Assembly: GCA_934546935.1 (NCBI GenBank)
Contig: CAKTEH010000001.1
Coordinates: forward strand, 342,943-406,942
DNA length: 64,000 nucleotides
Direction of reading: 5' to 3'
Source: an uncultured Eubacteriales bacterium
GTDB taxonomy: Bacteria; Bacillota; Clostridia; Oscillospirales; QAMX01
Positions 16,726-25,379 of this stretch are shown piece by piece (positions within the stretch are counted from its first letter, which is position 1; each line of letters begins with the position of its first letter). The translations under genes were made by a program, and so were the position numbers. The notes below the pieces were generated by a model, which worked only from the letters and a program-made list of their open reading frames with translations, was not told the DNA's origin and made no database searches.

Positions 16726-17569
16726 GGGAGTCCTCCTTTTTCATCAGTGAAAAGCACAGGTTAATCAGAAGAATGAAAACAAACAGTACGACGCCGGTTG
16801 CAATGAGCGCTTCCCGGTGCAGGTCAGCTGCATAACCCATTTCCAGGACAATATTTGCAGTCATTGTACGCACCCCGGAAAGCAGGTTTTCCGGAAGGAC
16901 AGGCTGGTTGCCGGCAACCATTACAACGGCCATTGTCTCGCCAATTGCACGGCCGACGCCAAGGATAATGCCAGCGGTGATGCCGGAACGTGCGGCAGGG
17001 AGCATGGAGAAAAAAACCGCACGCTCATGCGTCGCCCCCAGTGCCAGCGCGCCTTCATAATAACTGTCCGGTACGGCGCGGATGGCGGATTCAGAAACGC
17101 CAATGATGGTTGGCAGGATCATGATTCCAAGAAGGATGGATGCGGTCAGCACGCTTTTCCCGGTTCCAAACAGGTCCTGCATAATCGGCACGATTACAAC
17201 CAGTCCGAAAAAGCCGTAAACAATGGAGGGGATACCGGCAAGCAGTTCAATGGCCGGCTTTAAAACGCGGTAGAGCTTTTTTGGGCAGAAGCGTGCCATA
17301 AAAACAGCGCACAACAGCCCGAGCGGCACGCCGGTTATAATTGCGCCTGCTGTTACGTAGATGCTGCCGACGATCATTGGAAAAATACCATAAATACCGT
17401 TTGACGGTTTCCAGGAAGTCCCAAGCAGGAATTTAAATACCCCGATTTCTGCAATAGCGGGCATACCGTTGGCAAACAGAAAAATACAAATCAGCGCAAC
17501 AGATATGATGCATACGCAGGCGCAGATCAGGAAAACGATATGCATGAAATTTTCTTTAAAATGTCTCAT
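16637..17569 (-). CDS. pstC: Phosphate ABC transporter permease PstC
   Basis: A 310-residue permease, partner of PstA, with six membrane segments and the EAA-type loop SESAIRAVPDSYYEGALALGA. The membrane domain ends near residue 277 (INLCFSLMKK). The remaining basic and Pro-rich tail (KRKKRPRRR.. to the end) is an extension lying over the start of pstA. Separated from pstS by a hairpin. Confidence 0.93.
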   Translation of the reverse strand: MRHFKENFMHIVFLICACVCIISVALICIFLFANGMPAIAEIGVFKFLLGTSWKPSNGIYGIFPMIVGSIYVTAGAIITGVPLGLLCAVFMARFCPKKLYRVLKPAIELLAGIPSIVYGFFGLVVIVPIMQDLFGTGKSVLTASILLGIMILPTIIGVSESAIRAVPDSYYEGALALGATHERAVFFSMLPAARSGITAGIILGVGRAIGETMAVVMVAGNQPVLPENLLSGVRTMTANIVLEMGYAADLHREALIATGVVLFVFILLINLCFSLMKKEDSREKRKKRPRRRTGNPGDQPAEPVPADPGI

Positions 17570-17608
17570 TTGCGCTCCTAAAAACGGTATGGTTTATGCG
17601 GCTTACAT

Positions 17609-17650
17609 GACGCGCTGGCCCGGAAGCAGGCTTCCGAGCCAGTGACGCGC
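17609..17650 (-). terminator. Intercistronic hairpin between pstS and pstC
   Basis: The stem CTGGCTCGGAAG/CTTCCGGGCCAG has one mismatch and extends by further imperfect pairs, with no T-run. Such structures commonly stabilise the pstS message and reduce transcription into the permease genes; that effect is inferred here. Confidence 0.6.
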
Positions 17651-17660
17651 ATAGGGTGTT

Positions 17661-18521
17661 TTATGCGTTAAGTTCGCTCCAGTCTGCGGTTTCGCCAGTG
17701 AAAATCGATTTGACCTGTTCAGAAGTCAGGGCGTCAGCTTCGTTTTCCAGGTTGACGATTACCGCGATTCCATCAATGGCAATTGTAGTGGGGGTCAGTT
17801 CGGCAAGCTCACTGTCTCTCAGCTCGCGTGATGCCATGCCAATATCGCAGACGCCTTCTATAGCTGCACTCATGCCGGAGGTGGAATCGGTCTGCTGGAC
17901 TTCAATCTGAGCCGAGGCATTCAGGGCAAGATACGCTTCCTTCAGTTTTTCCATTACCGGAGTAACCGAGGACGAGCCGCCGACTGTGATACTGCCTTCT
18001 GGAAGGGAACTGCTGAAAGCCCCGGTGTTGCCCTGGCTGATATATCCGGCCTCTTCCACAACCGCTTGGCCCTGCTCACTTAAGATAAAGTCAATGAAAT
18101 CCTTGGCAAGTCCATCGGTCTCGCCTTTTGTTGCAATGATAAATGGACGGGATACTTTATAAGTACCGTTTTTGATATTATCGACGCTGGCTTCTGCCCC
18201 GTCAATCTTTAGGGCTTTTACTTTGCTACTGTCAAGCGATCCCAGGGAGATGTAGCCGATGGCGTTTTTGTTGCCCTGCACGGTTGTGATCATAACGGCG
18301 GTGGAACTGGTGATTTCAGCTTTCTCTGTGGTGTAGTCTACTTTTTCCCCTGCATCGTTTTTTTGCTCGACGCCGAACAGCTCTATAAACGCGCCGCGGG
18401 TGCCGGAACCCTCCTCACGGGAGATTACAGCGATGGGGGACTGTTCGCCGCCGGATGCGCAGCCGGCCAGCATGGAAATGAGAAGCAGCACGCAGGTGAA
18501 TACGCAGGTAAGCTTTTTCAT
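17661..18521 (-). CDS. pstS: Phosphate-binding lipoprotein PstS
   Basis: A 286-residue extracytoplasmic phosphate receptor of the Pst importer. It has a lipoprotein signal with lipobox LAGC (Cys21). Phosphate-contact motifs of the family are recognisable: REEGSGTRGAF near residue 35, and GGSSSVTPVMEKL and QQTDSTSGMSA in the second half. The N- and C-terminal lobes appear in an order slightly shuffled relative to E. coli PstS, as is common in Clostridia. First gene of the operon. Confidence 0.93.
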   Translation of the reverse strand: MKKLTCVFTCVLLLISMLAGCASGGEQSPIAVISREEGSGTRGAFIELFGVEQKNDAGEKVDYTTEKAEITSSTAVMITTVQGNKNAIGYISLGSLDSSKVKALKIDGAEASVDNIKNGTYKVSRPFIIATKGETDGLAKDFIDFILSEQGQAVVEEAGYISQGNTGAFSSSLPEGSITVGGSSSVTPVMEKLKEAYLALNASAQIEVQQTDSTSGMSAAIEGVCDIGMASRELRDSELAELTPTTIAIDGIAVIVNLENEADALTSEQVKSIFTGETADWSELNA

Positions 18522-18587
18522 AATTTTCGACTCCTTTTCGTCATTTTTTCTTTTTTCCTGTTACGTGTATATTCTAAAAGATGTGTG

Positions 18588-18627
18588 TTAACTCCGAAAC
18601 GGGAAGGGTGTTAAAACTAGGTTAACA
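18588..18627 (-). promoter_or_regulatory. Candidate Pho box upstream of pstS
   Basis: Three TTAACA-like hexamers are spaced by about one or two helical turns: TTAACT (18588), TTAAAA (18611) and TTAACA (18622), with 23- and 11-base periods. PhoP/PhoB of Firmicutes binds TT(A/T)ACA repeats spaced 11 bases apart. A TAGAAT -10-like hexamer lies between this site and pstS. Confidence 0.5.
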
Positions 18628-18693
18628 TGAATCCTGAAGTTCATACGTGTTTATCGAAAAAACCAGCGCGGTTTTGTGACATTTTTGTAATCA

Positions 18694-18729
18694 AAAAGTC
18701 ACCGAAAAGTCATGGCGGTGCGGTATACT
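18694..18729 (+). promoter_or_regulatory. Promoter with 11-base direct repeats before the ABC exporter
   Basis: AAAAGTCA occurs at 18694-18701 and again at 18705-18712, an 11-base period filling the -35 position of a promoter with TATACT at 18724-18729. A third, inverted copy of GTCAC (as GTGAC) is at 18676. This is how OmpR-family activators are usually arranged. Confidence 0.5.
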
Positions 18730-18761
18730 GGCTATAGTTTAGAAAAAGAAGGGGAAAGGCT

Positions 18762-19445
18762 ATGGAAATACTGCGGGTTGAAAATCTGACCAAAGTTTAT
18801 GGAAAAGGGGAAAATGAAGTTCGGGCCCTTGACGGTATCTCGTTCAGCGTGGAAAAAGGGGACTTCATTTCGATTATCGGGCCGTCCGGATCAGGGAAAT
18901 CGACGCTTCTGCACATCCTTGGCGGTGTGGATAAGCCGAGTTCCGGCACAGTGTATATGAACGGGCAGGATGTATATCAGAGAAATGATGAAGAACTTGC
19001 TATTTTCCGCCGCCGGGAAGTCGGGCTGATCTATCAGTTTTACAATTTGATCCCTGTGTTAAACGTTACGGAAAATATCACGCTGCCGGTACTGATGGAT
19101 TCCCGGCAGGTTAACCAGGACCGGCTGCGGGAGATTTTGTCCACTCTGCGGCTGGAAGGCAGGGAAAACCATCTGCCCAACCAGCTTTCCGGCGGCCAGC
19201 AGCAGCGCGTATCCATCGGCCGGGCGCTGATTAACGCGCCGGCGGTTGTGCTGGCGGATGAACCGACCGGGAATCTGGATTCCCAGAACAGCCAGGAAAT
19301 TGTGGAGCTGCTGAAACTGTCCAATCAGCGCTACAACCAGACCTTGATCATTATCACGCATGATGAGAGCATTGCATTGCAGGCCAACCGGATCATTGCC
19401 ATCGAGGATGGGCGTATCAAAAGCGACGAGGTGATCCGCGCATGA
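18762..19445 (+). CDS. ABC transporter ATP-binding protein (MacB/LolD type)
   Basis: A 227-residue ATPase of an exporter or mechanotransmission ABC system. Walker A is [10 protein letters not shown]-loop [13 protein letters not shown], signature LSGGQQQR, Walker [14 protein letters not shown]-loop ITHDESIA. The ATPTG-NLD form is typical of the LolD/MacB/BceA group. Its stop overlaps the permease start by 4 bases. Candidate response-regulator repeats precede it. In Firmicutes such pairs often export or detoxify cell-wall-active peptides; no dedicated sensor kinase is adjacent. Confidence 0.9.
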   Translation: MEILRVENLTKVYGKGENEVRALDGISFSVEKGDFISIIGPSGSGKSTLLHILGGVDKPSSGTVYMNGQDVYQRNDEELAIFRRREVGLIYQFYNLIPVLNVTENITLPVLMDSRQVNQDRLREILSTLRLEGRENHLPNQLSGGQQQRVSIGRALINAPAVVLADEPTGNLDSQNSQEIVELLKLSNQRYNQTLIIITHDESIALQANRIIAIEDGRIKSDEVIRA

Positions 19446-22156
19446 ATATCTTTTATAAAGTGGCGCGCAAATTTATGCATGAAAACCCAACCCGTACGGT
19501 AGTGACCATTATTGGCGTAATCCTTTCCGCGGCAATGTTTACTGCGGTAACAACTTTCTGTACAAGTCTTGTACGCTTTATGGAGCGTACATATATCTAT
19601 GAAAACGGTGACTGGCATCTGAATATGCAGGGTGGAGCGGATATGCTCGAAACGCTCCAGACAGACAACCGCGTTTGTGATCTTTTCTATGCGCAGGAAT
19701 TGGGATATGCGCCGGTCGAAAGTGAAAACGAGTATAAGCCGTATCTTTACATTCTGGGTGCACAGGAAACGTTCTTCCGGAATATGCCGGTTCATCTGTG
19801 TTCCGGACGGCTCCCGGAAAGCCCGAATGAGATCCTGCTTCCGGAGCACCTGGCGGAAAACGGCGGTGTGGATACCCAGCTTGGCCAAACACTGCGGCTG
19901 GAATTGGGGAGCCGCAGGATCGGGGAGGATGCGCTTGGGCAGCACAATCCTTACGATGAAGAAAGCGGTGAAGTGTTTGTGCCAGAGACCGTACAGGAAT
20001 ATACAGTTGTTGGCTATTATGAAAGGCCGGACTTTGAAGATTACTCCGCACCCGGCTATACGGCTCTGACCTTCCTGCAGGACAGCGGCATCCAGGGCAT
20101 GTATCAGGCTTATTTTCATGTCCGCAATGCGTCGCGCAATCTGGAGCCGCTTGCGCAGGAGTATGAACAGTGGATCCCGCAGTACAATTGGGATGTGCTC
20201 ATGTTTGCCGGCAGTTTCCGGTATGGGAATCTCAGCGCAATGGTTTTCATGCTTGGTATGATCTTTGTTTTTCTGATACTTTTGGGGTCCGTTTCTCTGA
20301 TTTACAGCGTTTTTTCCATTTCCGTCGGGGAACGCACGCGCCAGTATGGGCTGCTCGCCTCTGTGGGTGCAACCCGAAAACAGATCCGTGCATGCGTACT
20401 GTATGAGGCGATGTGCGTCAGCACGGTTGGGATCCCCATCGGCCTTTTATGCGGGATTGCAGGTATGGCGGTGACCTTCCATTTTGTCGGCGATAAATTT
20501 ACCAGTATTTTAAGTTCGCCCTATTCGGTGACGCTGGCGCTTTCCCCAGCTTCGCTGCTTTCGGCTGCACTGATTGCGCTGGTTACAGTACTGATTTCTG
20601 TCTGGGTTCCTGCCCGGCGGGCCATGTCGGTCAGTGCGATTGAAGCAATCCGCCAGAGTACGGAAATTACAAGCCATGCCCGGACAGTGAAGACCTCCCG
20701 GCTGTGTTACCGCCTGTTTGGGCTTCCCGGCGTGCTTGCCCGGAAATACTATAAGCGCAGCCGCAAAAAGTACCGCACCACCGTAATCTCTTTAGCGATG
20801 AGTGTAATCCTGTTTATTTCCGCGGCGAGCTTTTGCATGTATCTGCGCAGTACGGTAGAGCTTTCCGTTTCAACGGCCAATTATGACCTGGCCTATGCGG
20901 CGGATTATGCACAGGATTTTCAGCCGGTGCTGGATCAGCTCCAGACGGCTCCGGGCGTGGAGGCGGCGGCGCTTGTCGGCGGTGTCACAGAAGAAGCGCT
21001 TTTCCGGCGTTCGGACACGACATCGGGATATCAGGCCTATCTGGATGCACGGTCGAAAATTTACAGTACAGGCGATTATGACCAGGCAGGCCGCGAAATG
21101 TATTGGGATTATATCAATTTTGTTTATCTGGACGATGCATCCTACCGGGCAATGCTGGAGGCAGAGGGCATTGATGCGGAGGCCTATCTTGCGCAGGGTG
21201 CGCCGGCGGTGGTATTGAACGATAACACCGCGACGTTATATTCCTATGAAGACGGCATCCGGGAGCGGGTGAGCTGTACTTTCAGTGTTTTGCGGGATAC
21301 CGTATCGAGCCTGCGCATATTGACGGTGCCGCAATGGGTTTCTGAAAAGGGGTATTATATTGTAGACAGGGCTTTTGCAGATTCGGATCCAGCCTGTGAT
21401 GAAATTATCTATTTCTGTATCCCGGGTGACGAGTCGCCAGAGTATGATGAACAGGGGCGTCTTACAAATGCTGTCGAGGTTCCGGCTGCATATACAGAAC
21501 TTGCCTTAGGCGCGCGTATCCAAACCGCACCGGTGGGCGTTGACGAGGATGAGTGCCTGACGCTGATCTATCCGGACTCCATGCGGGATATGCTGCATGT
21601 CCAGTATGCGACTTTATGTATTAAAGCGGAGGATCACGCCCTGATGCTGGAAAGCACCCGGAGCATATTGACAGAAAATGGGTATACAATTACAGAAAAT
21701 AACTGGTATGACCTGCAAGAGCAGGACCGGGATGAGCGCAATATCATTACGATTATCAATGTGTTTTCTTATGGATTTATCGTGCTGATTTCCCTGATTT
21801 CAGCTGCCAATGTATTCAATACGATTTCTACAAATATTGCATTGCGCCGCCGCGATTTCGCCATGCTGCGTTCTGTCGGGATGGAGCAGCGCGCCCTGTA
21901 CAGGATGACGAACTATGAGTGCCTGCTGTATGGAAGCCGCGCCCTGCTGCTTGGGATGCCGCTTGCTGCGCTGGTTTCTTTCTGGATTTACCGTGCGGTG
22001 CGCTATGCCGCGAATATGCATTTTACACTTCCCTGGACGGCGGTAGCGCTTGCGGTGGTCAGCGTATTTGCAGTGGTCTTTGTTTCTATGTTATATGCAA
22101 TGCGCCGTATCCGGAGGGACAATCCGATTGATGCGTTGAAAAACGAGAATATTTAA
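19442..22156 (+). CDS. ABC transporter permease, FtsX/MacB type, 904 residues
   Basis: A large permease with two FtsX-like domains. A first membrane segment lies at about residues 18-40. The first FtsX triple segment is near 265-400 (MLGMIFVFLILLGSVSLIYSVFSISVGERTRQYGLLASVGATRKQI), a single segment is near 450-470, a large extracytoplasmic part covers about 475-770, and the second triple segment is near 780-895 (RRRDFAMLRSVGMEQ). This two-domain, ten-segment layout matches bacitracin-type or other large clostridial exporters. It forms a transporter with the preceding ATPase. The start overlaps the ATPase stop (ATGA). A strong terminator follows. Confidence 0.88.
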   Translation: MNIFYKVARKFMHENPTRTVVTIIGVILSAAMFTAVTTFCTSLVRFMERTYIYENGDWHLNMQGGADMLETLQTDNRVCDLFYAQELGYAPVESENEYKPYLYILGAQETFFRNMPVHLCSGRLPESPNEILLPEHLAENGGVDTQLGQTLRLELGSRRIGEDALGQHNPYDEESGEVFVPETVQEYTVVGYYERPDFEDYSAPGYTALTFLQDSGIQGMYQAYFHVRNASRNLEPLAQEYEQWIPQYNWDVLMFAGSFRYGNLSAMVFMLGMIFVFLILLGSVSLIYSVFSISVGERTRQYGLLASVGATRKQIRACVLYEAMCVSTVGIPIGLLCGIAGMAVTFHFVGDKFTSILSSPYSVTLALSPASLLSAALIALVTVLISVWVPARRAMSVSAIEAIRQSTEITSHARTVKTSRLCYRLFGLPGVLARKYYKRSRKKYRTTVISLAMSVILFISAASFCMYLRSTVELSVSTANYDLAYAADYAQDFQPVLDQLQTAPGVEAAALVGGVTEEALFRRSDTTSGYQAYLDARSKIYSTGDYDQAGREMYWDYINFVYLDDASYRAMLEAEGIDAEAYLAQGAPAVVLNDNTATLYSYEDGIRERVSCTFSVLRDTVSSLRILTVPQWVSEKGYYIVDRAFADSDPACDEIIYFCIPGDESPEYDEQGRLTNAVEVPAAYTELALGARIQTAPVGVDEDECLTLIYPDSMRDMLHVQYATLCIKAEDHALMLESTRSILTENGYTITENNWYDLQEQDRDERNIITIINVFSYGFIVLISLISAANVFNTISTNIALRRRDFAMLRSVGMEQRALYRMTNYECLLYGSRALLLGMPLAALVSFWIYRAVRYAANMHFTLPWTAVALAVVSVFAVVFVSMLYAMRRIRRDNPIDALKNENI

Positions 22157-22171
22157 ATCGGAAATCGTTTT

Positions 22172-22211
22172 GTTGTGCCGCTTTCGATAAAGAAAGCGGC
22201 ACAACATTTTT
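22172..22211 (+). terminator. Terminator of the ABC exporter operon
   Basis: A perfect 14-base stem GTTGTGCCGCTTTC with its complement, 6-base loop, followed by ATTTTT. Confidence 0.93.
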
Positions 22212-22212
22212 C

Positions 22213-22346
22213 AAGAATGCAGGTCGGGATTCAAACCCTGCATTCCCCAGGCCTGCGGCTGGCTGTATGGATTTTTCAGAACGCTGCGGAAATCGGGTGG
22301 CCAGCTAATTTGGCCTGCATTATTGGGCCGCGTTCTGCATTGGCTG
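22213..22346. repeat. Cluster of inverted repeats, non-coding
   Basis: Two palindromes lie side by side. GAATGCAGG with CCTGCATTC is at 22214-22246. A longer imperfect one, CAGAACGC..GCGG with CCGCGTTCTG, is at about 22287-22338 and encloses a smaller TGGCCA/TTGGCC pair. No coding frame or promoter is convincing here. It may be a structured RNA or a small palindromic repeat element. Confidence 0.4.
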
Positions 22347-22359
22347 TTGTTTATCACAG

Positions 22360-22398
22360 AAAAAAATCCCTATCCGCAAAGCTTCGCGGACAGGGATT
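22360..22398 (-). terminator. Terminator of the small-gene operon
   Basis: On the minus strand the stem AATCCCTGTCCGC pairs with GCGGATAGGGATT (one mismatch) and is followed by a run of T. It lies 16 bases past the 65-residue gene. Confidence 0.88.
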
Positions 22399-22413
22399 GA
22401 AATCAGGGAATTT

Positions 22414-22611
22414 TTACTGGTGATTCTGTTCTCTTCTTAACCTCGCTTTTGCTTCTTCTACGGTTTCACCGTCTCTTGTAAGATAACGCTGCACAAAAGC
22501 GTCCTCAATTTTGGTGTAGGCGCCGGCTACGGTATCTTCAATTTTTTGATAGGTATCGACAACCTGTTCAGCGATTTTTTCATTTGTTTTCACAAATTTT
22601 GATTCTGGCAT
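22414..22611 (-). CDS. Conserved small charged protein (65 aa)
   Basis: A small soluble, highly charged, helical protein with an internal near-repeat: VVDTYQKIEDTV followed by GAYTKIEDAFVQRYL, then TRDGETVEEAKARLRREQ. Proteins with this KIED..F...L..DGETVEEAK pattern are widespread in Firmicutes as hypothetical proteins; I know of no assigned function. The start overlaps the end of the upstream membrane-protein gene by 22 bases and has a modest AAGGAT site. It is the last gene of a three-gene operon divergent from a TetR regulator. Confidence 0.75.
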   Translation of the reverse strand: MPESKFVKTNEKIAEQVVDTYQKIEDTVAGAYTKIEDAFVQRYLTRDGETVEEAKARLRREQNHQ

Positions 22612-23282
22612 GTTTTTACATCCTTTCTTGTTATGATCATAGATATACCGAGCGCCAGTACAAACAGGCAGGCGCCCGCTCCAGTAAGCGCGTTCATAAG
22701 GCCGATCTGCGTGGCGTCCATTTCGCCGAAGGATACAAGCATGGACCGCTGTAAAGTAAGTACTGAAGCAGCCGCTTCTGCGTAGCGGATACCCCGGATT
22801 GTTTTGAGCAGCGCAGAGGGATTTTTATGTTGTTTTATTGCCCGGATGATAGCGAAAATAATTTTATAAAACGTATAGGCTGCAATTGTTATCATAATGA
22901 TTTCACTATGTTTTGCAGCGATATTCTGCGACATACTGATATAGTTGACAGCCGCAAGTATAAAACTTAAGACTGTCAGCAATATACCCGATAGTTTCAT
23001 CACAAACTTTTCCATGCCGTCGCAGGGTATTTCTTTGTTTTTGCGTTCACACAGAACTGCAGCAAAGCGTGTCGTGGCTAAAATCCCATAAAAGGCGCAC
23101 ATTGTAAGAAACCAGAGCGAGAGATTCATAATACCCACAACGCCGTGATACAGGGCATAAAGCAAATTGAATGCGAATCCGGCGGCCGCAGATAGAACGA
23201 TGCGATACCTTTGATTTGCAATGATTTCCTTACCTGTCCTTGTTTTTTCAATCAAAGATAAAGCCGTCTTGCGCAGTTTCAA
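22590..23282 (-). CDS. Membrane protein of unknown function (230 aa)
   Basis: An integral membrane protein with about five hydrophobic segments (around residues 28-50, 52-70, 92-112, 122-142 and 195-220) and a basic N-terminus. I recognise no family. The start is TTG at 23282, overlapping the TGA of the preceding gene, so translation is probably coupled. It lies between a smaller membrane protein and the 65-residue protein in one operon, likely controlled by the divergent TetR protein. Confidence 0.65.
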   Translation of the reverse strand: MKLRKTALSLIEKTRTGKEIIANQRYRIVLSAAAGFAFNLLYALYHGVVGIMNLSLWFLTMCAFYGILATTRFAAVLCERKNKEIPCDGMEKFVMKLSGILLTVLSFILAAVNYISMSQNIAAKHSEIIMITIAAYTFYKIIFAIIRAIKQHKNPSALLKTIRGIRYAEAAASVLTLQRSMLVSFGEMDATQIGLMNALTGAGACLFVLALGISMIITRKDVKTCQNQNL

Positions 23283-23650
23283 TTTTTGATGCCTTTGGTC
23301 AGGGGAATCAGGCAGAGCAGGATGATAATGCCCGCAAGACCAGTCAAAATGCCGATGGCCATCTTATCCCAAACCATACACAGGCACATCCCTACGCCCA
23401 GCGTTAAAGCGCCGGCAATGCCTACGGCAACCGACAGAATGCTTTTTCCAGAGGGACGGACCGGCCGCTTATGCTCCATTTTTCTCCATATGACCAAAGT
23501 CGCAAAACCAAGCGCTAAGCCAATACAGCCGAAAATAATGCCTGGCTTAAATGCGTCCCATTCCGGGACGAGCGCCATACACATCCCAAGTGCGAATAAA
23601 ACCCCGCTGACTGTACCTGAGATCATTGCGGCAAAGCTGCTTTTCTTCAT
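23279..23650 (-). CDS. Small membrane protein of unknown function (123 aa)
   Basis: Four hydrophobic segments in two similar halves: the N-terminal SGTVSGVLFALGMCMALVPEWDAFKPG..GLALG and the C-terminal GIAGALTLGVGMCLCMVWDKMAIGI..LAGIII. This suggests an internal duplication. AGGAGG precedes the ATG. It is the first gene of the operon and faces a TetR regulator across 119 bases containing a palindrome. Such small paired membrane proteins next to TetR regulators are common in Clostridia; function unknown. Confidence 0.7.
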   Translation of the reverse strand: MKKSSFAAMISGTVSGVLFALGMCMALVPEWDAFKPGIIFGCIGLALGFATLVIWRKMEHKRPVRPSGKSILSVAVGIAGALTLGVGMCLCMVWDKMAIGILTGLAGIIILLCLIPLTKGIKN

Positions 23651-23669
23651 AAATAAAGCCTCCTTTATT

Positions 23670-23708
23670 AAAACAACAGTTGTTGTTATGGTGTAAAATC
23701 AGTATAAT
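23670..23708 (+). promoter_or_regulatory. TetR operator overlapping the tetR promoter
   Basis: A nearly perfect palindrome around A23678 (AAAACAAC-A-GTTGTTGT, one mismatch in eight) covers the -35 TTGTTG (23680-23685) of a promoter with TATAAT at 23703-23708 and 17-base spacing. It lies between the divergent genes, as expected for an autoregulated TetR repressor. Confidence 0.55.
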
Positions 23709-23769
23709 AAGCATATCGGATAAAAACAATCATCAGTTTCGCATCAAGTGTTGGGTTAAAGGAGGCTTT

Positions 23770-24294
23770 ATGAATATATCCAATAATAAGCGGAAAAAAG
23801 AGTCTATGGAACGGATAGAAAGCATTTTCATAGAATTGCTCCAGACAAGACAACTAAATGAAATTACTGTATCGGATCTGTGTAAGCGCGCCGGGTTAAA
23901 CCGCACAACATTTTATGCCAATTATACCGATATTTACGGATTGGCGGATAGGATACGGGTCAGATTGGAACAGGCAGTATCGGATTTGTATAAAAATGAA
24001 ACAGAGCAAATATACCACAGCAATGATTATTTAAAATTATTTCGGCATATTAAAGATAATCCGATTTTTTATCAGACGTATTTCAAGCTTGGATATGACA
24101 ATCAGTATAAAATATTTGATTACGACATTCATCTTGCGCAGGCCCATTTTCAAAACCGGTTCGTGGAGTACCATATCGAGTTTTTTAAGGCAGGTATCAC
24201 AAAGATTATCAAAATATGGCTGGAAAACGGATGCAGAGAAAGTCCGGAAGAGATGGTTGAGATTATAAAAAGCGAATATCGAGGGCGTATATAG
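23770..24294 (+). CDS. TetR/AcrR family transcriptional regulator
   Basis: A 174-residue repressor. The N-terminal TetR helix-turn-helix is recognisable as IELLQTRQLNEITVSDLCKRAGLNRTTFYANYTDIYGLADRI (about residues 18-60). The C-terminal ligand domain resembles the TetR_C group found in YhgD/DhaS-like clostridial regulators (IFYQTYFKLGYDNQY). The start at 23770 directly follows GGAGGCTTT; an upstream start in the same frame would lie inside the promoter. It is divergent from the membrane-protein operon and probably represses it and itself. Lower G+C than most neighbours. Confidence 0.85.
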   Translation: MNISNNKRKKESMERIESIFIELLQTRQLNEITVSDLCKRAGLNRTTFYANYTDIYGLADRIRVRLEQAVSDLYKNETEQIYHSNDYLKLFRHIKDNPIFYQTYFKLGYDNQYKIFDYDIHLAQAHFQNRFVEYHIEFFKAGITKIIKIWLENGCRESPEEMVEIIKSEYRGRI

Positions 24295-24414
24295 TTGTAT
24301 TTCCGGAGAGCCTATATATTGAATGGATTATATGAGACTGAAAGACGGCCGGCTTTCCGGGAGGGATTTTCCAGCCGGTATACCGCCACTTTTTCCGGCT
24401 GCAGAAAAAACATG

Positions 24415-24454
24415 AAAAAAGCCGGGGAAGCGTATACTTCCCCGGTCGGCTTTT
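24415..24454. terminator. Bidirectional terminator between tetR and garR
   Basis: The stem AAAAGCCGGGGAAG / CTTCCCCGGTCGGCTTTT has one bulge and is flanked by A and T runs. Confidence 0.9.
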
Positions 24455-24463
24455 ATCATCGGA

Positions 24464-25351
24464 TTATTCGTGCTGAATGGTATCGCCGGCAAGCTTTTCA
24501 TAGAAAAGCGCAATGGCGGAATGGTCGTCCTGGCCGTGGCCGTCGAAGTGCAGCCGCTCAAGGATCTCCAATGCCTCCGCCGTCAGAAGCAGCGGTGCGC
24601 CGACCGCATGGCCGGTCTCAATTGCGTTATTAAGATCTTTGATATGCAGGTCAATTTTGAAACCGGGCTTGAAGTTCCCGTCGAGCATCATCGGCGCTTT
24701 CGCATCCATGACATGGGAACCGGCAAGGCCGCCCTTAATTGCGTCAAAGACGGTACGCGGATTAACGCCTGCCTTTACGGCGAGCATAAAAGCTTCGGAA
24801 ACGGCTGCAATATTCAGCGCTACAATGATCTGGTTGGCAAGCTTGGTGGTATTGCCGGCGCCAATTTCGCCGCAATAAACGACGCTTGCGCCCATAACCT
24901 TGAGTACGTCATAGACTTCATCAAAATCCGGCTTGTCGCCGCCGCACATAATGGAAAGTGTGCCTGCGATAGCGCCCGGCTCTCCGCCGGAAACCGGAGC
25001 ATCCATAAAGCGCACGCCCTGTTCCTTGCAGGCTTTATAAACTTCCTGCGAAGCGGTTGGCGCAATGGAACTCATGTCGACAATAAGCTGTCCTTTCTTT
25101 GCACCGCACAGGACGCCGTTTTCACCCAGGACCGCCTGCTTTACCTGCGGCCCATTGGGAACCATTGTAATGACGATATCGCCGTTTTCGGCGGCTTCCT
25201 TCGGTGAGGAAACTGCCTTTGCGCCTGCTGCGACAACATCTTCCACGCACGCCGGGACAAGGTCATAAGCAAAGACTTCATGACCGGCCTTCATCAGGTT
25301 TTTTGCCATGGGTTTGCCCATGATGCCAAGGCCGACAAAACCGATTTTCAT
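24464..25351 (-). CDS. garR: 2-hydroxy-3-oxopropionate (tartronate semialdehyde) reductase
   Basis: A 295-residue NAD(P)-dependent beta-hydroxyacid dehydrogenase. The Rossmann motif is GLGIMGKPM (residues 7-15). The substrate loop is MDAPVSGGEPGAIAGTLS near 118-135, and the catalytic Lys lies in NTTKLANQIIVALN near 170. The C-terminal half (GLAGSHVMDAKAP, FKIDLHIKDLNNA, DHSA) follows E. coli GarR closely, which favours tartronate semialdehyde reduction to glycerate over 3-hydroxyisobutyrate. It is the third gene behind the split transketolase, 28 bases after it. The real substrate in this cluster could be another C3 aldehyde. Confidence 0.82.
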   Translation of the reverse strand: MKIGFVGLGIMGKPMAKNLMKAGHEVFAYDLVPACVEDVVAAGAKAVSSPKEAAENGDIVITMVPNGPQVKQAVLGENGVLCGAKKGQLIVDMSSIAPTASQEVYKACKEQGVRFMDAPVSGGEPGAIAGTLSIMCGGDKPDFDEVYDVLKVMGASVVYCGEIGAGNTTKLANQIIVALNIAAVSEAFMLAVKAGVNPRTVFDAIKGGLAGSHVMDAKAPMMLDGNFKPGFKIDLHIKDLNNAIETGHAVGAPLLLTAEALEILERLHFDGHGQDDHSAIALFYEKLAGDTIQHE

Positions 25352-25379
25352 ATGCAGATTCTCCTTTTTTCAACCGTAT

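Noticed and set aside
22214..22250. Possible tRNA T-arm (GGGATTCAAACCC)
   Set aside because: No D-arm, anticodon arm or acceptor pairing around it; the sequence is better explained as a simple inverted repeat.
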